From NCBI GenBank assembly GCA_029378245.1, contig JARKIF010000028.1, positions 186,001 through 250,000 on the forward strand: a stretch of DNA of 64,000 bases, written 5' to 3'. Positions within the stretch are counted from its first letter, which is position 1; every line of letters begins with the position of its first letter. Shown here piece by piece: positions 1-10,015 of this stretch. The notes under the pieces were generated by a model. That model was not told where the DNA came from. It did not search any database and saw nothing but the letters and a program-made list of their open reading frames with translations. This stretch comes from Roridomyces roridus. Lineage: Eukaryota > Basidiomycota > Agaricomycetes > Agaricales > Mycenaceae. The translations under genes were made by a program, and so were the position numbers.

Positions 1-91
1 TCTGATGGAATATGTAATCGCGTGATCGCTTGGCGAGCTGAAATGCAGCTGGGACTTACCTGTAAGGCTCAGTGAGGCTCGTTCATCGTCA

Positions 92-199
92 GGCGCGATG
101 GCCGAGTGGTTAAGGCGACAGATTAGAATATCTTGGTGTACCAACTCACGCTATATCTGTTTCGGTTTCCGAGCGCAGGTTCAAGTCCTGCTCGCGTCG
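92..199 (+). tRNA. tRNA-Ser(AGA) with a 26-nt intron
   Basis: The acceptor halves 92-98 and 192-198 pair over seven positions with one G-U, and base 199 is the discriminator. The T arm shows GTTCAAGTC with a GCAGG/CCTGC stem. A long variable arm (TTCGG..CCGAG) marks a class II tRNA, and the D-arm pattern GATGGCCGAGTGG is typical of serine. The anticodon stem ACAGA/TCTGT closes a seven-base loop with AGA at 125-127. The loop is split after the base 3' of the anticodon by an intron at about 129-154, the canonical nuclear tRNA intron site. Confidence 0.93.
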
Positions 200-563
200 T
201 TCTTTTGCCGCTACTCACTTTATTTCATTTGGGTGATCAACCTAGCCTCTCATTTTTGACCCACCTCTCCTATCTCTCGTGTGCCTCCAATCCGCCAATT
301 GGCCGCCTAGCTCACTAATATTTGGGTCATCATCTGCTCTGGATTACGCGAAGGTCTTGGGTTTGACCCCACGATGGCCATGAAACTCTTCTTCCCTCTT
401 TTTTTTTGGCGCGGCCGCTCATCGCCTCGATTCACCCTTCGTACCTCACTCGTCTTTCCAGCATCCCACAGTGGTTCACTCACTCCGCCGTCATCCCAGC
501 TGTGAACGCTCACCCGAAATCGGGCGCAACCTATGTGTATACCGGTGTACATGGCTCGCCAAT
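200..563. other. Intergenic, nothing recognised
   Basis: Pyrimidine-rich DNA between the tRNA and the 3' end of the minus-strand membrane protein gene. I see no supported gene, repeat or RNA here. Confidence 0.5.
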
Positions 564-1689
564 TCAAATCTTAATCGCACCCTTCCCAGGTCCGTCCCCG
601 ACATTCGAGAGCCTCCACGCGGGTACCAGGGGCGTGATGACGACTGGCACGAGCTCGGAGCCGTGTAAAGAGCGGGCGCGGTGGTACGTCGCGTAGGCTG
701 ATGCCAGCACTGGGAGAGAAACAAACAAAAGGCTTGAGCTTCAAGCTGAGGGACTAAAGGAAGGCAAAGGAAGGGAACGCACGGCCAGCCACGAGGAACC
801 ATGAGAGTACGTTTACGGTCGTGAACATCCCGCACGAGAGACGATTTTGGTAGTAACCATCGCATGCGCTGTGGTTTTCGAGCCGAAGGCCCACGATGAA
901 TGCTGCGAAAAAAAAACTTGAGATTCGATTGAGGGAAAGGAGGTCTAGGACCTACGGATCCAAGATAGGCCGAGTGCGAGGAGGATGCGAATTTGAACAG
1001 TGGTACGACTGAGGACGTGCCGCTGGTGTTGAGCTCCCATAAACAATCTGCAACGACCCAAGTGTCAACGGCGAGACTGAATAAATTGAGTGTGGTTGGG
1101 ACTCACAACAACCCAAGCGCCGCGAATGTCACGATCAACCAGAGTGCGACGAAGAGCACCAGAACGCCTTTGCTCGGCGTCAATCAGATGTGTGAGAAGG
1201 AAATACAGGGTGAAGGACGCACTTGGTGAGAGGAACCGTCTGGCTGCAGCCATGTGGACTACGGAGAAGGAGAATAACAGGATCGTGAAGAGCAGTGCAC
1301 CTGGGCGGGATGTATTTAGACAGGTTGCTCGAATGCGCTGCGGAGTCCAACACACCTGAGATGCAAATAATCCGAGAGTTCCATGGCTTCCTCCTAGCGC
1401 CCACTCCCTCAACGTCGAGGCCATGTGGAGTCTCCAACTCGGAAGAACACCGCACACAAAAGTCGTGGTGCTTGTGAGAGGTCGAACTGGAAGAGGATTC
1501 GGGAGAGGTAACCGTCAGGCTCGTGTCACTGGTGTCTTCATAGCATGGAGGCGCCCCGCTGTCGGCTTTGCTAGCGTTGTCAAGCAGCATTCGAGGGAGA
1601 TGGGAGATGGGTATCAGCCCGAACCGCTGATGGTGACCGCTGTTAAATGCCTGTGAGGGTGGCAGTGCGCGCAGTCGTGATGCGAACAT
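564..1689 (-). CDS. Predicted four-helix membrane protein
   Basis: Six exons read 5' to 3' as 1689-1356, 1300-1223, 1167-1107, 1047-956, 902-783 and 709-564. The spliced length is 831 nt (276 residues), in frame throughout with five GT-AG introns of 53-73 bp. Residues 1-110 are Ser-rich and polar with a charged stretch (VGARRKPWNSR) before the membrane region. Four hydrophobic segments follow, beginning ALLFTILLF, VLVLFVALW, ILLALGLSW and VNVLSWFLV. A loop containing SACDGYYQNRLSC lies between helices 3 and 4 and could be disulfide-bonded. The topology resembles MARVEL-like four-helix proteins, but I recognise no diagnostic motif. The start lies only 54 bp from the stop of the transporter gene upstream on the same strand. 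Function unknown; the exon set is inferred and has no homologue check. Confidence 0.6.
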
Positions 1690-1743
1690 GGCCGTGTACT
1701 TCAAGTTCGGAATCTTTTGCAATTGTTTCTGATGTTACATACT

Positions 1744-4564
1744 TTACAAACGAAGCACAGGATCCTTGATGCCTTGACGCCGAAACGAGTCCGCCAACAG
1801 TGCTCGCATATTCCCAACAACGTCCTGGTTCGGCCCGAAAAATCCATCCTGCTGGATATCGCCCCTGCACAAATCCGCATTGAACCCTCTTCTCACACTG
1901 TGCCAAGAAATCATACTCACCAATGAAACGTATGGAACGAATCGACCTCGTAGCCTTCTTCCCACTTTTGTCGCACGTAGCTCGTGTTCAAAGGCGGTTC
2001 CGTCTTCCACCAGTGATCCACGAACGCAATGTCCTCGTCGACGGGGAGGATGAGGTGCATTGTCGTCGGGACGACCTGGGAAACATCAGTCAATCAAGAT
2101 TGAACGACAACAGCGGGGATTTGGAGTCGATTCTCACGATTTCGAGAAAACATTCCGTCATCAAGAACGTGCCGAGTGTATCGAGAAAGTCGGCACGGAG
2201 GTGAGCGGGGAGGTACACCGTATCCGCCGAGCCTGAAAGCAGACGTCCGGGCGCACCGACGAGTCCTTCGAATCGCTGACGCATCCGGTGTGGAAGCCTG
2301 TCGTATGCCTGCATGCATACTTGCATACCGACGTGTCTTTCTCCCCACCTTCCGAGAAGAAGGATCAGTCAAGATGCGAGAAGGAGAAATGATGGAATTC
2401 ACCATCCATGCCACCCCGCCCCCCACGCTATACTCTCTTCCAGATACTCCTCGGCCGTACGCTCGGAAATCATCGGCCCCGGCGGATGCATCTTCTCATC
2501 CTGCACTCCATCTACAGCCGAATTTGGCACATACCTCCGCACACTCTCAAAAGGTGTATGGTACCAAATTCGATCTTGTGGAAACTGCATAAGACGCGGG
2601 ACGTTGAGGAGGGCGTCGAATGGTGCGATGAGGTACCCCCCGGAGTAGCAGGGGTGGTCTTTCACTGCGGTGTAGGTCATGTGGTGGGCCTGTGAGTGGC
2701 GATTTAGTTGGGAGAGGGGGAGGGACGGAGGGGAACGAAGGACACACCATCCGCCCGCTCAGCTTGATCCACCCCGCGTCGTAATCGTCTCCCGCCATAT
2801 AGGAATCCAAAACGACGTCGTACGAATGCGCAAATCCACGATCTTCCCTACTCGCCGGGCCTATGAATAATATCTGGTTGCCAGTGAATCCGATAAAATG
2901 AAGGGACGGAGGGAGCGGACGCACATTTGGAAAATATGCCGAATAAACCTGACGATAGCTATCCAAATTCACATCATACCGGTCATGGCTGAAGAACACC
3001 ACCAGCAACACGTCGTCGAACGCGTGAAAGTCGGGTCTTTCTTCGCCAGCGCCGAGGTATGCTGAGGAAGAGGGGAGCGGGCGGCGGATGCATTGTTCGC
3101 CCGGGCCCAGCGCAGAGGGAGTCGCTGTAGCGGCAGCTTCGAGCTGATGTGGCAGGGGCTCTGTGAGTCGGGCGTACGGTGTGCTGGGAGAATGGGAGAT
3201 GCGATACATGGGGCTGCACGTGAGGATGAGGAGGAATGGTGCGAGCGTGAGCCCCAGGAATGCGAAGCTACGTCGAGAAAGCTGCGTTGGGACGGCGAGG
3301 GTAGGCATATCCTCCCCCTTCTCCGCCCCTTCAAGCAGGTACGTCGACGCAGCATACACAGCGAGGACCGTCCCTATCCACTGCAGATTCGTGAATCCAA
3401 TCGTGGACCACAAGATTTTGTGAGTGAGCGCGGGGAGGAGGGATGCGCTGACGAGGGAGAGGACGGTGAATGTCAACGGGGAGGAGGTTTCACGGATGAC
3501 TGCGAGCGCAGTAAAGTCGCGGAAGACGTGTAATATGATGACAACTATGGATGCGGCGAGGTCGCGAGGATGGGCGTCCAAGCGCACGGTGGGGTCGTTG
3601 GGCTGAATGATGAGGTATGTAAGGATGTACCCGATGAAGCAGGTGGTGAAGAGAACGAGGTTCATCGCGTGGACGGAGACGGTGCGCGGCGTCATTTGGT
3701 AAATGGTAGAGACAACGACCAGGATGATTGAGGTTATCCCACAAAGGAGGAGTAAGAAAGCGTATGTCCCCGCGGTATAATGCGGGGTTTTTGAGGCGTA
3801 GTGGATTAGTAGGCCCGCTGCCACCTGGAGGTAGAGTCAATTTCGACTCTGGAGGAGGAAGAAGGAAGACTCGCCTGCAGCAATGCACTCGTCCACTGTC
3901 GCCTCGGCGTAGTCCGGCCCATGAATATCGAGCTATGCATCCCGACGAACAAGATGAGGAGCCCGTCAAAGACGTCTAGCGTGCGTTGGTTGGCGTACAG
4001 CCGCCGAATGAGGGTCTATCCATAACTGTAAGGAAAAGAGATCGATCGTGTGGTGGCAGACGCACCAAGTGATGTCGCAAGACAATCAGCGCTGCGACGA
4101 GAACCAACAGCCCGGAAACGTGTCTCGGCAGGGCGGGGTTGCTTCGACGAGGCGCCTGCGTCGTGAGGTCCCCGGATTCCAGGCCGTCGCCCTCGTCCTC
4201 TTCCAGCGTATGCAACGGGAGCGTCTCTTCGGGGAACCGTTTATGCGGCCTACTTGCCCCACGCATGACACTCGACGGACGGGAGTCGCGGTAGAGCAGC
4301 CCGATCGCGACGACGGCCTTGGTGAATTCGACGACGATCATGAGGGAGAGAGGCAGCTCGTGTCGACATGGATGTGCGTCCTCCCTGAACCCCGCTTGTA
4401 TCAGCCCGAGAGTGGTTTGTGTGCCGACGAAGGACGCCTGACGACGCTTCTCTGAGCTGATTCCAGGATGTCGGGAACTAGGGACGTACCAGGAGGGGCA
4501 CAGGGTACCCAGTATCCTTGTAGAAGAATAGGAATCGCCGCAGGGAGGATTTTTCCAGGGCCAT
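1744..4564 (-). CDS. Nucleotide-sugar-transporter-like protein with long C-terminal domain
   Basis: Eight exons (4564-4490, 4449-4066, 4015-3875, 3824-2748, 2689-2403, 2348-2138, 2075-1921, 1864-1744) give 2,451 nt, 816 residues, in frame. Residues 1 to about 400 hold many hydrophobic helices with segments typical of the nucleotide-sugar/drug-metabolite transporter superfamily (TTLGLIQAGF, LPLSLMIVVEFTKAVV, LQVAAGLLIHY). An acidic loop separates helices early on. The C-terminal ~400 residues contain VVFFSHDRYDV, YDVVLDSYMAGDDYDAGW, FPQDRIWYHTPF, LILPVDEDIAFVDHWW and EEGYEVDSFHTFHWG. I do not recognise a family for this part, although similar C-terminal domains occur in mushroom proteins as far as I recall. 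The transporter part would sit in Golgi or ER membrane. Intron 3 (3874-3825) has a GC donor in a perfect CAG/gcgagt context. The start ATG is the first in frame after a CT-rich leader. Confidence 0.72.
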
Positions 4565-4980
4565 GGATGGGGAGGAGGAAGGGAAGAGTGAAAATACGGG
4601 CGAGACCGCCATTTCCAAGCTCATCTACTTAAAAAAGAAGATACACCGCAGCAGCCCACAGCCTGGTCCGGCACCAAAAACCTGGGAACACAAACACGAT
4701 TCAAAGTTATGTACTGTATTGAATGTGATACAGTATTCCTCACCGCCCGGAAATTCCGGTAACTTCGATGCCACTGCGTCGTCTGGAAAATGAATGGCTT
4801 GAGGAGAGGAAAGAGCTTGTCCTTGGCGAGCGGAGTGGAAGATAGCAATAACGACCACAGCCTCGTTGTGCTCTAACGGCGTCCCTTGTAGATATTCTGG
4901 AAATTTTGATCGACAAGCCTTCCCGCTGCGGTCAGTCAGGATCCGAAGGTACTTTGTGCGGGTGTTGCTCTTAGTCACTA

Positions 4981-5850
4981 CCCCAGTTTTCGGGTACGTT
5001 GAGCCATCCTGAGAGCCTCAGAACCTTTGCAGCTGCGCGGGAAGAAGATCTTGAGGCCCAAATTACCGGTTATTAGATCGCAGCAGGCAGGATAACGAAA
5101 CGCCCGCGGAAATATCAGCGGATACCTCTGCAGCAGAAGAGGCAGCAGCTGGTACGCACCGGAATTCCGTCGCAAACTGTCTCTCATTGTTACTTACTGT
5201 GTCCAAGTGGAGTCAGTAGCTATAGCGGGAGCAGAAATACGGACGAGATACGGACGAGACACGGAAGCTACTGTGCTGCGGTGATCCGATTATACCAGAG
5301 ACGGTGACCTGCAGTGACGAGTGTAGCGCCTGAGGCCTGAGGCCGGCAGTGGACGCTGTAGTAAGGCTTAGGAGGTAGCACATTGATACGATCAACTCGC
5401 CTCTTAGGCAACCTCCGCTGCTCGTCTCTTTTGCTGTTGATGAGAAGCTTTCCAACTGCGGGTTGTGTGATTCAGGGTACTTGGAGCCGTCATGGGAGCC
5501 TCAGTTTTTAATTGCGTAGGAAAGCCTCAACCCGAGATTACTGTTTAGCAGATAGATCGCAGCAGGCAGGATATAACGGAACGCCACGTAAAGTCTCAAG
5601 CGGAAGGCTGGTGAAGCTTGCAGTGGAAAGCGTGTTTTTTGGAGTCTGGTACGCACGGAAGGTACACATGTGCACGGAACAAGACCGGAATCCGTGACAA
5701 GTGTAGGCTGCCACTGTCATTGTGTGTAGAAAATTTCAATGGCGGGAAGACGATACACGGGAGTTACTGATGCTGCGGTGATCTACTTATAATGCAGCGG
5801 AGAGCGTTGCCAGACAGCAGTTCCGATTGCAAGTGGATCAGCAGCGGGAG
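4981..5850. repeat. Two diverged tandem repeat units upstream of the epoxide hydrolase
   Basis: Unit A (about 4990-5300) and unit B (about 5460-5830) share the same landmarks in the same order: GGTAC near a GAGCC.TC.TG.GAGCCTCAG string, AGATCGCAGCAGGCAGGAT, CTGGTACGCAC, CCGGAAT.CCGT and GCTGCGGTGATC. Spacing differs by tens of bases. No coding potential is seen. The last part of unit B (5765-5825) reappears inverted at about 63,050-63,110. The whole 4565-6322 interval holds no gene. Confidence 0.65.
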
Positions 5851-6322
5851 TAGTATTCGGATCGGAGAAGCTATTCATTCCAGGAAGCACGGGTGTAGAC
5901 CGCAGGATTGGAAGTGACGAAACGAGGGCGGTGCTTCAGGGCGGGCGTTGACGCGCTCGCTCGGATGCGGAGGTAAAGAGGAGAGCACAAGGCTCGACAA
6001 GGGAGAATGTCGATGAGTCACCATCGGAGGCGCTGTCGCGGATCGCAATTTGATCCGACCATTCCTCTTCAACCTTGCCTCAACCCCTCCTCCTCGAACC
6101 TCGCATCCTCCGCTGCCCGCGTCTCTTGCTCTCGCCGCAGATTACATTCTACACGCAGCCTTGTGCTGCCGTCCATTCATGCCATCCTTCATCCGCACGT
6201 CTTCGCTTGCTTCTCGGTCCTCGGTAGACCTTGGGTAGACCTGTCACCTCGGTATCCTGACGTTGCTCGCTTCATAAAAGTCTAGCTACGTGGCCGCTGA
6301 GACTCCTTTCTACCCTGCTACC

Positions 6323-7971
6323 ATGTCTGTCGAGAGCCCTTTCATCATCTCCATTCCCCAAGAATCCCTCTCCCTGCTCCAGCAAAAGTTGCGACTCGTT
6401 ACCTTTCCCGACGAGTTGGACGATGCAGGATGGGAATATGGCGCCCCGCTAACCGATATCCGTCGTCTCGTCACCAGATGGTCTAATGGATACGACTGGC
6501 GCTACCATGAAGCTCAGCTCAACATGGAACTTCCGCAGTTTACTAGAGATATCGACGTGGGAGGGCATGGGATGTTGAATGTCCATTATGTGCACAAGAA
6601 AAGTGATGCGGAGTATGCTATCCCACTGCTCTTCGTCCACGGATGTACGTATCCCATGAGTCACTATCGGCCGGCCGCCCATTCACTGACGAGCTTATAC
6701 TGGTCAGGGCCAGGCAGTTTCTTCGAGGCCCGTAAGCTTGTGCCCCTCCTGACACGTGGGTCTCCCGACCATCCGAGTTTCCACGTCGTCGCAATCAGCT
6801 TGCCCGGGTTTGGTTTCTCTGAAGCGCCCAGGAAGAAGGGGTTCAACCTCGACCAATATGCTGAAGTACGTGCCTGACTCGACGGGACTCCGTTTGGAAT
6901 ACTCACCAATACCTGCAGGTCTGCAACAAACTCATGTTGTCGTTGGGATACAACGAATACGGTACGTAACTTACACCGGGATGAAGGGAGGCGAAACGAA
7001 ATGAATTCTTTGGGAATAGTCACGCAAGGCGGAGATTGGGGTTTCATAGTGCGTGCATTAATTACGTCGTTCAAGCTGCCATGCTCACACGGCTCCAGAT
7101 CACACGGAGAATGGCACATCTCTACGGACCGAAGTACGTCAAAGCCTGGCATACCAACTTCCCTGGGTAGGTCCTAATCCTGGACTCTCTCTGGCGCCGG
7201 CGCTGAGAATCATCCACATCCAGCGGCACCCCTCCCTCCCTCCTCACCCAACCCCTCTCCTTCCTCACCGTGCTTTTCCACTTCCTCTTCCCCTCTCTCA
7301 ATCCACAAATGCAAGCAGGATTCGACAAAACGCAGAAATTCATACAGTCGGGATCTGGGTACAACGCCATCCAGGGTACGAAGCCGCAGACTTTGGGGTA
7401 TTCGATGGCGGATTCGCCTGTTGGGTTGTTGGCGTGGATATACGAGAAGTTGGTGGGTTGGACGGATGGGTATGCGTGGGATGATGATGAAGGTTGCTTC
7501 ACTTCCTTTTCTTGAATTGAATGGTCGACTGAGCGCTCTCAATATTATAGTGCTTACATGGATCTCGATCTACTGGTTCTCCCGTGCAGGCCCGACCGCC
7601 GCCGCACGCATCTACTACGAAGTGGGCGGGGGCAATGCACTAAACCTCGGGAAACTTATGGGAACCCCCGAATACACTGCTTCGATCCCGCATGGGATAT
7701 CGAGGTTCCCGGGCGAGGTTGCGATTTTGCCTAAAAGGTGCGTGGTCATACCTCTCCTGTGAACGAAATTCTTATTCAAATTTCAACCCACTTGAAAAGT
7801 TGGGCAAAGAGCAACAGAAAGATCGTATTCGACCGCGAACACGAGCGAGGGGGGCATTTCGCTGCGTATGAGAGGCCGGTGGATGTGTGTGGGGATTTGA
7901 GGGAGATGTTTGGGCGGGGTGGGCCTGCGTTTGGGGTGGTCAAGGGTAGGGATGGGTATAATTCCGAGTGA
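6323..7971 (+). CDS. Epoxide hydrolase, EHN (microsomal) type, copy 1
   Basis: Eight exons (6323-6644, 6708-6865, 6919-6961, 7020-7048, 7099-7166, 7224-7492, 7551-7737, 7800-7971) total 1,248 nt, 415 residues, in frame. The N-terminal ~110 residues match the epoxide hydrolase N-terminal domain (FPDELDDAGWEYGAP, WRYHEAQLN..LPQFTRDIDV). The alpha/beta hydrolase core follows with the oxyanion motif HGWPGS, the region LPGFGFSEAP, the nucleophile Asp in TQGGDWGF and the catalytic His in ERGGHFAAYERP. Length suits microsomal/juvenile-hormone-type fungal epoxide hydrolases, which open epoxides to vicinal diols. It has no N-terminal membrane anchor, so it is probably soluble. The downstream ATG (6323) is preferred; no in-frame ATG lies just upstream. 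Paralogues lie at 53,224-54,852 (intact) and 38,593-40,659 (broken). Confidence 0.92.
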
Positions 7972-8199
7972 GCATATGTATCTATGAGCCTGAAAGTTGT
8001 TCGATAATCTCTACCCTGTTCCGATCCTTCCTTGCTCAACTTTCCGAATATCTTAGTGCTCTGACGAATCATTACCAGCAAGGTCGTTCACCCACAATTA
8101 GCAGCCATCTCAGTTCATCTCGCCGGATTCTCTCTGAAGCAACAGGCGTTTGAATTTGCGACTGCCCTCGTTCGATTCGAGGCTCTCACATGCTCCGCC

Positions 8200-8476
8200 G
8201 GCGATCTGTTTTTTTTTACCTGCTAACCAATGCGCACAGCCAAATTATCACAAATCTACAAAATGCCATACCCTACGTGCTATACCATCAATTAACGTAT
8301 ATCCACCCCGCATAAGTATCAGCAAAGAGACACAGCATACAGTCGAACCTGTCATAACCCATACCCCTCGAAGGACCCCATAAGTTATGGGTTTTCAGGG
8401 GCTATGGGGTACGACAGAAATCTCGTAAAATGAGTCAAAAAATGGCCAAAAAATCGTATAAAACGCGGAAAATAAT
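8200..8476. other. Arm flank joined to the end of a transposon fragment
   Basis: Bases to about 8,340 match the inverted right arm near 52,830-53,045. From about 8,360 the match stops and a short palindromic string (CCCCATAAGTTATGGG) appears, followed by AT-rich sequence. This is probably one terminus of the pogo-like element whose coding remnant lies to the right. Confidence 0.4.
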
Positions 8477-9360
8477 CTACGATGAAGCTGAAGGGAAGTA
8501 GTCGGTAATAGCGGAGGAAATAAGACTTTTTGTGCGTTCAGCCTGAGTCTCCCGTCCGAATGTAGCCAAACCAGATTCCAAACGACGCGCAAAGTCCCCA
8601 TTCATGTCCGAGAGATAGCTACGCAAGAGGGTGGCCGCTTGAAGTGCCTCCTTCCGAGTGGGCTTCGACACGAGAAGGGTGTCTTCAGGTGCATCGTCAC
8701 CCTCGTTGATCTCTATGAGCTGCTCGTTCTCGCGCGCTTCCATCACTGCCTGGAAGATCTCCTCATCCGATGCACCCTCCTCTACCTCCTCCCCTTGGAT
8801 GTTGATAAGCCCGTCCATGTCCAGACGGTTGCCCTTCTGAAGTACGCCGAGGTCTTGGAGATCATCCAATGCTTTGGTGAGCCGTGTCTCCGCCTGATCG
8901 TCGGAGTTCTCGTCAACGAGCGCCGCAAAAGTGGCTTGGCGGGGTGGCCTCCGTAGGCAAGATGCCGGCGTGGCGCCAACAGTTGGCGACAGTCTTGGGC
9001 GTGACCTCATCCCAAGCGATAGCGGCGAGGCGCATGGCCTCCAGTTGATTAATGTCGTAGATGTTGGCTGGCGGAATGTCCTGATCATAACGGTCGAGGG
9101 CTCGCTCCATGAAAAGACGCCGGTAATGAGCCTTGAAGCAACGAATGATGCCGGCGTCCATCGGAGAGGATGGAGCGCTTCTGAGCGCGCATTTGGCTGT
9201 CAATATCGCGAATCCACTCCTCGTAGATGACTCCCGTCATCCAGGCCTTGGCATTGTTGCGATACAAGAATCCCAATTGAGCACCTGTTTTCTTCTTGAA
9301 TGCGCGTGGGCGCTTAGCCTTCCCAATTATCAAGGGAGGAAGCTTCCATACCAAGCCGGC
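8477..9360 (-). pseudogene. Pogo/Tigger-type (Tc1-mariner) transposase remnant
   Basis: Three overlapping minus-strand frames carry consecutive parts of a DDE transposase of the CENP-B/jerky/pogo kind. They read RPRAFKKKTGAQLGFLYRN..WMTGVIYEEWIRDID, then PMDAGIIRCFKAHYRRLFMERALDRYD, then WDEVTPKTVANCWRHAGILP and an acidic tail ending at 8477. The N-terminal DNA-binding region is absent. The central block that should hold the catalytic DN motif is deleted between the first two parts, and at least two frame changes are needed. It cannot encode an active enzyme. The 5' side is cut off by the inverted-repeat element at 9370. Confidence 0.75.
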
Positions 9361-9369
9361 GCCGAATTA

Positions 9370-9790
9370 TAACACAGGGGGCAAACCCCGTGGCATTTTA
9401 CCGCGGGGCATCCGCACGGCATACGTCACGGCGTCTGTCGCGGCATCCGACAATTGCAGTGCCGGGCCGGAGTTCCCGCCAGTTTTCCCATCCCTGCCAA
9501 GTTGGACTTGGTGCATGTCGTCAACTGGCAAGTACATCAGTCACCTGCGTGACAAGGTGCAAACAATGAGCAGCCTCACAGACCGAGGAGCCCCCAGATC
9601 TCCAGGAAGGTAGGCACAGTCTCACTTGACTTTCATGAAGCATCCAACCATTCCAAATGCACAGTGAATTCCATGTGAATGAAACCGAGAAAAAGAGAAC
9701 AATGGGCACGTGGGAACGCCATGTCGGACGCCGTGTCGAATGCCGTGACGTAGGCCGTGCACTTTACCACGGGGTTTGCCCCCTGTGTTA
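9370..9790. mobile_element. MITE-like element with long inverted termini
   Basis: A 421-bp element bounded by inverted TAACACAGGGGGCAAAC / complement termini. The match extends imperfectly inward through CCCCGTGG and a run of short GGC-rich, ACGTCACGGC-containing repeats, about 75 bp at each end. The interior has no convincing ORF. I find no clear target-site duplication: left flank CCGAATTA, right flank CCTATAC. It abuts the truncated pogo-like remnant. Confidence 0.7.
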
Positions 9791-9968
9791 CCTATACAAA
9801 CTGTAGGCGGCAGGCCGCAGGAGTCGAGGCAAAGAGTAAACGCTGACACTGATACAAAGATGAACGGAAAGAGCTTAGTAATACATGTGCAGGGAGTCAA
9901 GACGAGGGTGCGCAAAGGGTGCGTGGCAAAAGCAAGTCTACTTATTGACAAAGATTTTGATCGATGAT

Positions 9969-9988
9969 TGTTGACATCTGTTGACATC
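9969..9988 (+). promoter_or_regulatory. Perfect tandem 10-mer upstream of the Zn2Cys6 gene
   Basis: TGTTGACATC occurs twice head to tail 28-47 bp before the start codon at 10016. The same pair is preserved upstream of the second regulator copy at 51,961-51,980. A tandem site this close to a regulator gene could be a binding site, possibly autoregulatory, but only the conservation is visible here. Confidence 0.35.
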
Positions 9989-10015
9989 ACCCTCTTCACC
10001 TTGTCTTCACCACCC

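Noticed and set aside
4563..4978. Short open frames on both strands upstream of the transporter
   Set aside because: No start context, splice consensus or motif; they lie in the promoter of the transporter gene and beside the tandem repeat.
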